Of a DNA stretch of 9,288 nucleotides, positions 6,290 to 9,288 are shown one piece after another. Below the pieces are notes generated by a model. The model worked only from the letters and a program-made list of their open reading frames with translations, ran no database searches and had not been told where the DNA came from. Both the position numbers and the translations under genes were made by a program. The first letter of the stretch is position 1; each line of letters opens with the position of its first letter. This stretch comes from Planctomycetota bacterium (lineage in GTDB: Bacteria > Planctomycetota > JAJSAM01): NCBI GenBank assembly GCA_029932425.1, contig JAOZQC010000088.1, positions 1-9,288 of the forward strand. Reading direction: 5' to 3'.

Positions 6290-7039
6290 TCACCGCCCCA
6301 CCCTCAGGCGATCGGCCAGATAGTTCGGGAGTCCCGGCATGGAGTAGATCCGCTGGACCGTGTCCTCCACGTCGTAGTCCAGACGATGAAACCGGACCGT
6401 GGTTCCGTCGAAGGTGACGTAGGACGCCCGGGGATCCCCGTCGCGGGGTTGTCCCACGGAGCCCACGTTGATGAGGGCCTTCCCCTCGCGGTGGACGTAC
6501 TTGCCCTTCAGCCGCTCCGGGGAGAAGAACCGCATCCGGTCCGTGTAGACCCCGGGAATGTGCGAGTGCCCCACGAAGCAGAGCCGGGGCACCAGGTCGA
6601 AGATCTCCCGCATCTTGTCCCGGTTGCGGATGTCCCCCGGGACCATGTACTCCTTGGTGGGCACCCGGGGCGACCCGTGGACGTAGAAGACGCCGTCCTC
6701 GGTCCGGCTCTCCTCGAGCGATCCGAGGAAGTTCCAGAGCTCGTAGTTCTCCTGGCGGTCGTGGGCCGGAGAGTTGAGCTGTGCCTTCGTCCACTCCAGC
6801 GCCTGCCGGGCCTTCTCGTTGAAGTCCTCGCCGTAGAACATCACGGCCTCCTCGTGGTTTCCCATGAGGACGAACCGGAAATCCCGGCAGAGGTCCAGCA
6901 CCTCCCGGGGGTTCGGCCCGTAGCCGATCATGTCCCCGAGGCAGACGATGTCGCGGATCATGCGCCGGCGGATGTCGGCGAGCACCGTCTCCGTCGCCGC
7001 CAGGTTCGCGTGGAGATCCGAGATGATCGCGGTCCACAT
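6290..7039 (-). CDS. Calcineurin-like metallophosphoesterase (YfcE/MJ0936-like)
   Basis: A 249-residue metallophosphoesterase of the binuclear-metal calcineurin superfamily. It shows the full set of metal-ligand motifs: DLH (Asp8, His10), GDMIGYGPNP (Asp36), GNHE (Asn61, His62), HGSP (His121) and GHSH (157-160). NVGSVGQPRD (191-200) follows, typical of the YfcE/MJ0936-like phosphodiesterase group. No signal peptide is present, so it should be cytoplasmic. Substrate cannot be deduced; relatives hydrolyse phosphodiesters, including cyclic nucleotides and model substrates. The ATG lies one base after the stop of the Trm112-like gene, so the two are certainly co-transcribed and probably coupled. 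yidC follows 52 bp downstream. Confidence 0.93.
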   Translation of the reverse strand: MWTAIISDLHANLAATETVLADIRRRMIRDIVCLGDMIGYGPNPREVLDLCRDFRFVLMGNHEEAVMFYGEDFNEKARQALEWTKAQLNSPAHDRQENYELWNFLGSLEESRTEDGVFYVHGSPRVPTKEYMVPGDIRNRDKMREIFDLVPRLCFVGHSHIPGVYTDRMRFFSPERLKGKYVHREGKALINVGSVGQPRDGDPRASYVTFDGTTVRFHRLDYDVEDTVQRIYSMPGLPNYLADRLRVGR

Positions 7040-7040
7040 G

Positions 7041-7271
7041 TCAGACCGTATTCCCCTTCGCCTGGGCCTCCGCCAGGGCCCGGGCCTCCGCGTCGAGCCG
7101 GGCCCGGAGCTCGGGGGGTTCCTCCGCCTCTTCCACGAGAAGCACCGGGATCCCCTCCCGGATCGGGAAGCGGCGGCCGCACTCCGTGCACACCACCTCC
7201 CGTCCCTGGAGTTCGAGCTCCACTCCGCAGGCGGGGCAGGCGAGCAGATCCAGGAGATCCTTGCTGATCAT
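7041..7271 (-). CDS. Trm112/YcaR-family zinc-ribbon small protein
   Basis: A 76-residue protein. DLLDLLACPACGVELEL is followed by VVCTECGRRFPIREGIPVLL, giving Cys12, Cys15, Cys28 and Cys31 as a probable zinc ribbon and the GIPVLL ending typical of the Trm112/UPF0434 (YcaR) family. An acidic, Ala/Glu-rich helical tail follows from about residue 47. Eukaryotic and archaeal Trm112 activates methyltransferases; the bacterial role is poorly defined. The start at 7271 was chosen because GGAG sits 7 bases upstream and homology begins there; an upstream GTG at 7319 would add 16 unconvincing residues. It is the first gene of a unit with the phosphoesterase and perhaps yidC. Confidence 0.88.
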   Translation of the reverse strand: MISKDLLDLLACPACGVELELQGREVVCTECGRRFPIREGIPVLLVEEAEEPPELRARLDAEARALAEAQAKGNTV

Positions 7272-7309
7272 GAGCCGGCTCCGGCACGGAGTGAGTGCGG
7301 AAACGAAAA

Positions 7310-7338
7310 CGCGTACCAAAGCAAGAGGTCCGGGTCAA
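7310..7338 (-). promoter_or_regulatory. Possible promoter for the Trm112-like/phosphoesterase/yidC unit
   Basis: In the 77-bp gap after the methyltransferase gene, TTGACC (7338-7333) is a good -35. The hexamer 17 bases downstream is TACGCG (7315-7310), a poor -10. The stretch is AT-richer than its surroundings and contains TTTTCGTTT. Transcription from here is plausible but not strongly supported. Confidence 0.3.
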
Positions 7339-7348
7339 AGATTCCGGA

Positions 7349-7882
7349 TCACCGGCGGCGCCCGGATTCCCCCGCTCCCTCGAGCTCGAGCATCGCGCGT
7401 TTCAGCTCCACCCCTCCCTCCGCGGTGAAACCTCCCAGGCCCCCGTCCGACCGCACCACCCGGTGGCAGGGCAGGAAGAGCGGCACCGGGTTCCTCGACA
7501 GGGCGGTGCCCACGGAGCGGTGCGCGCCGGGGCGGCCGATCCGCCGGGCGAGCTCCCCGTAGGTCACCGTCTTCCCCGGCGGGATCTTCTCGAGCTCCCG
7601 GTACACCGCCCGCCGGAACGGGGAGACCCCCTCCAGGTCCAGACGGGGCCGTCGGCGCGGCGCGCGGCCGGTGGCGAAGTACCGCTCCAGGGCCCGCGCG
7701 GCGTCCCGCAGGCCGCGGCCGCCGGGCCTCGCCCCGGGAAACCGCCGCCGGAGCTCCCGCTCCAGGGCCCGGCGGCCCAGCCCGGGGAGCAGCACCGCCC
7801 GGAGCCCCCTCGGCCCCCCCACCACGGCCGCCGGTCCCCGCGCGGTGGAGACGATCAGGGTCCGCAGGTCCTCAGTCGGCAT
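7349..7882 (-). CDS. ogt: Methylated-DNA--protein-cysteine S-methyltransferase (Ogt/AGT family)
   Basis: A 177-residue O6-alkylguanine-DNA alkyltransferase, which irreversibly moves alkyl groups from O6-alkylguanine to its own cysteine. The active site is PCHRV at 138-142 (Cys139, His140). Other family landmarks are TVTYGELA (105-112, with Tyr108), the recognition-helix segment HRSVGTALSRNP (121-132, with Arg122 and Asn131) and GGLGGFTAEGGVELKRAMLELE (147-168). It lacks the Ada N-terminal zinc domain and HTH, so it is a stand-alone repair protein. The ATG lies inside the end of radC (11-bp overlap), so the two should be co-translated. The symbol is a family-level choice; PGAP-style naming may differ. 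Confidence 0.95.
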   Translation of the reverse strand: MPTEDLRTLIVSTARGPAAVVGGPRGLRAVLLPGLGRRALERELRRRFPGARPGGRGLRDAARALERYFATGRAPRRRPRLDLEGVSPFRRAVYRELEKIPPGKTVTYGELARRIGRPGAHRSVGTALSRNPVPLFLPCHRVVRSDGGLGGFTAEGGVELKRAMLELEGAGESGRRR

Positions 7883-8552
7883 CGATCAGCCCCCGTTCGT
7901 GAAAGGAGACATAGCATCCGTCGCCCACCACCACGTGGTCCAGCACCCGGATCCCCACCAGCCGGCTCACCTCCACCAGCCGGTTCGTGATCTCCACGTC
8001 CTCCATCGAGGGGGTGGGGTCCCCGGAGGGATGATTGTGCACGAAGACGATGGCGTCCGCCGACTCCCGGATGGCCACCGCGAACACCTCCCGGGGGTGC
8101 ACGATCGAGGCCGTGAGGGATCCCACCGAGACCCGGTCCTCGCAGAGCACCCGGTTCTTCCCGTCGAGGAGCACCGAGATGAACACCTCCCGCTTGCGGT
8201 CGCGCAGCTCCGGGTGGAAACGCTCGAAGATGTCCCGGCTCGAGCGGATGCGCGTGCCCCGGGGAAGCGTCTCCTCGCCCAGCACGCGCACCAGCCCGAA
8301 GGCGGCCCGGATCCGCGCCGCCCGCGCGGGTCCCACCCCGGGCACCATCGAGAGTTCCGCGACGGTGCGGCTCGCGATCCCGCGCAGGCTCCCGAAACGC
8401 TCCAGGATCCTCTGCGCCACCCCCACCGCCTCCGCTTCCGGGTGCCGCTCCCGGAGCACCAGCCCCAGGAGTTCGCTGGGGCTCAGGGCCTCCGTCCCGA
8501 ACCGAAGGAGCCGATCCCTCACCTCGCCGCGGCCTCGCACGGCCTCGTTCAT
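7872..8552 (-). CDS. radC: RadC family JAB/JAMM-domain protein
   Basis: A 226-residue RadC (UPF0758/MPN) protein. The N-terminal part contains the RDRLLRFGTEALSPSELLGLVLR segment (12-34, shown here in part) and a helix-hairpin-helix-like VPGVGPARAARI (70-81). The C-terminal JAMM domain carries the metal motif HNHPSGDPTPSMED (172-185), that is His172, His174, Ser182 and Asp185. The family was once linked to DNA repair, but its real role is unsettled and it is better described as a putative JAB-type hydrolase. The start was chosen at 8552 because GGGAGG sits 6 bases upstream and the length is normal for RadC; a GTG extension to 8663 would add 37 Gly/Arg-rich residues without family support. The next gene, a DNA alkyltransferase, overlaps its 3' end. 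Confidence 0.95.
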   Translation of the reverse strand: MNEAVRGRGEVRDRLLRFGTEALSPSELLGLVLRERHPEAEAVGVAQRILERFGSLRGIASRTVAELSMVPGVGPARAARIRAAFGLVRVLGEETLPRGTRIRSSRDIFERFHPELRDRKREVFISVLLDGKNRVLCEDRVSVGSLTASIVHPREVFAVAIRESADAIVFVHNHPSGDPTPSMEDVEITNRLVEVSRLVGIRVLDHVVVGDGCYVSFHERGLIDAD

Positions 8553-8722
8553 CTCTCGCCTCCCGGGCGGCCGGAGGTCCGGGAACCCCGTCGGAGCATC
8601 CTCGAATCGGTGACGGGAATCGCCCCCTCCTCCCCGCCGACCCCGGCCGCACCGCCTCTCCACCGGAACCGCTCGGGCCCCCCCTTCGCTCCGCGTGCCC
8701 GCACCCCGGCCCCCCCGGGCAT
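8549..8722 (-). CDS. Doubtful small ORF (57 codons) coupled to radC
   Basis: A minus-strand ORF starting ATG at 8722 (or GTG at 8725), preceded by AAGGAGG (8737-8731) at 8 (or 5) bases. Its stop overlaps the radC ATG as ATGA. The product is Gly/Arg-rich (17 Gly, about 12 Arg) with no recognisable domain. About 10 of 57 codons end in A or T, more than expected for this genome's strongly G/C third positions, which argues against a real gene. It may act only as a leader ORF for radC, or be chance. Confidence 0.22.
   Translation of the reverse strand: MPGGAGVRARGAKGGPERFRWRGGAAGVGGEEGAIPVTDSRMLRRGSRTSGRPGGER
8698..8716 (-). other. Predicted G-quadruplex motif upstream of radC
   Basis: The minus strand reads GGG-G-GGG-CC-GGGG-TGC-GGG, four runs of at least three G with loops of 1-3 bases. 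It would lie in the radC leader transcript or inside the doubtful small ORF. Such motifs arise easily at this GC content. Confidence 0.35.
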
Positions 8723-8826
8723 CACCGCGCCCTCCTTCCCCCGGCCCGAGGGACGGGGAGGGATCTCTCCCGCCGGCGCCCCTCTCCCGCGGCGGTCTTC
8801 CCCCTCGCGGCGCCGCACGGCCGGAT

Positions 8827-8858
8827 CCCCCGGGAACCGCGCCCGCGGGGCACGGGGG
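8827..8858 (-). terminator. GC hairpin after the peptidase-like gene
   Basis: CCCCCG (8858-8853 on the minus strand) pairs with CGGGGG (8832-8827), and a small inner GCCC/GGGC stem lies in the loop. It starts 5 bases beyond the stop codon. There is no T-run after it, so it is not a classical intrinsic terminator. Confidence 0.25.
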
Positions 8859-8862
8859 CCCT

Positions 8863-9288
8863 TCAGCCCAGGTCCTCCTCGAAGGCCAGGAAGATCCTCC
8901 GGAGGGAGCTGTGGAAGGCGCGCTCCGCCGCCTCCTCGGGCTTCTTCTTCGCCCCCAGGTAGCGCAGGAAACGGCCCACCGCGTCCGGCCCGTACTCGTC
9001 CAGCACGAACTGCGTGAGGCAGAGCGACTCCGCGTAGGCGAGCCGTGCCTTCTCCGGGTCGCGGAAGCGGGTGAACGAGGCCTGGAGGTCCGCCAGGGGG
9101 AAGAGCGCCTCCTTCTTCCTCGCCGCGAGCACCCGGGCGCGGGCCGCCCGCGGATCGCGGCCCTGGTAGTGCTGCGCCAGCCCCTCGTTCAGCCACGCGG
9201 GGCACTTGCGGGTCACGGCGGCCACCGCCACGTGCGTGTACTCGTGGAACACCGTGCCCCGGATCCTCCGCTCCGCGGCGGAGAAGTC
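8863..9288 (-). CDS. Peptidase MA-like (gluzincin) metalloprotease, C-terminal part (runs off right edge)
   Basis: The last 141 residues of a longer protein whose start is beyond the right edge. It shows the zinc-peptidase motif HEYTH (residues 15-19 of the fragment), followed by CPAWLNEGLAQHYQG, in which NEGLA (34-38) supplies the third ligand Glu. This HEXXH plus downstream NEGLA/E layout is that of gluzincins of the peptidase MA/DUF1570 type, often found at the C-terminus of TPR proteins. Also typical is AYAESLCLTQFVLDEYG (84-100), a helix pair behind the active site, and a final helix ending at FEEDLG. Whether the missing N-terminus carries a signal peptide or TPRs cannot be seen. The frame is open to the window edge, so the GTG at 9252 is an internal Val codon, not a start. 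Confidence 0.88.
   Translation of the reverse strand, partial: DFSAAERRIRGTVFHEYTHVAVAAVTRKCPAWLNEGLAQHYQGRDPRAARARVLAARKKEALFPLADLQASFTRFRDPEKARLAYAESLCLTQFVLDEYGPDAVGRFLRYLGAKKKPEEAAERAFHSSLRRIFLAFEEDLG

Larger units (their letters stand above)
8553..8862 (-). other. 310-bp gap between the peptidase gene and radC
   Basis: No recognisable gene lies here apart from the doubtful small ORF. No convincing -35/-10 pair is visible. The stretch is very G-rich on the coding strand. It holds a canonical G-quadruplex pattern at 8698-8716, another G-run cluster at about 8622-8645, the radC Shine-Dalgarno at 8559-8564, and a long-armed GC hairpin just after the peptidase stop. Confidence 0.6.

Noticed and set aside
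4708..6417. Plus-strand open frame of 569 codons opposite yidC
   Set aside because: His/Pro/Arg-rich low-complexity product, fully antisense to yidC; a composition artefact.
6273..7037. Second minus-strand frame across the phosphoesterase gene
   Set aside because: The other frame carries all metallophosphoesterase motifs; this one carries none.
7272..7319. Extended start for the Trm112-like protein at 7319
   Set aside because: It would add 16 residues without homology and would run through the probable promoter region; the ATG at 7271 has GGAG at 7 bases.
8576..8625. tRNA-like segment (plus strand, CTCGAATCGG)
   Set aside because: No acceptor, D or anticodon arms could be paired around it.
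8553..8663. N-terminal extension of RadC to the GTG at 8663
   Set aside because: The extra 37 residues are Gly/Arg-rich; the internal ATG at 8552 has a strong ribosome site and gives the normal family length.
1..9288. Mobile elements, CRISPR arrays, phage or defence genes
   Set aside because: No transposase, integrase, spaced direct repeats or defence-type domains were seen; all genes are housekeeping-like, with uniform composition and strand.

Overview
This is a very GC-rich (by eye around 70%), gene-dense bacterial chromosome segment. Every supported gene lies on the minus strand. The SMC ATPase and the YidC insertase with a large periplasmic domain point to a free-living, double-membraned bacterium. 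Planctomycetota, Acidobacteriota or a similar high-GC lineage would fit, but I cannot fix the phylum from sequence alone. I see no mobile elements, CRISPR, tRNA or rRNA, so this looks like core chromosome.

In transcription order (right to left) the layout is as follows. The C-terminal end of a HEXXH peptidase-MA-like protein comes first (8863-9288). A gap of about 310 bp follows, with a doubtful 57-codon ORF and a G-quadruplex motif. Next are radC (7872-8552) and, overlapping it by 11 bp, an O6-alkylguanine-DNA methyltransferase (7349-7882). After a short AT-richer spacer come a small Trm112/YcaR-like zinc-ribbon protein (7041-7271), a calcineurin-like metallophosphoesterase (6290-7039) and yidC (4336-6237). 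A well-formed sigma70-type promoter (4281-4309) then drives nrdR (3760-4248), a degenerate anaerobic ribonucleotide reductase-like protein (1601-3742), a NrdG2-type radical-SAM activase (864-1604) and smc, which runs off the left edge (1-867).

The most interesting part is the left-hand operon. The NrdD-like protein keeps a recognisable class III reductase fold pattern and carries one clear and one probable second ATP-cone. It stops just before the zinc/glycyl-radical domain, and the active-site cysteine positions appear to hold other residues. It therefore looks like a reductase pseudoenzyme. Yet it sits between an intact NrdR repressor and an apparently intact radical-SAM activase, and it is coupled to smc by 4-bp stop/start overlaps. 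A nucleotide-sensing or regulatory system built from ribonucleotide-reductase parts and co-expressed with the chromosome condensation ATPase is a reasonable, untested hypothesis.
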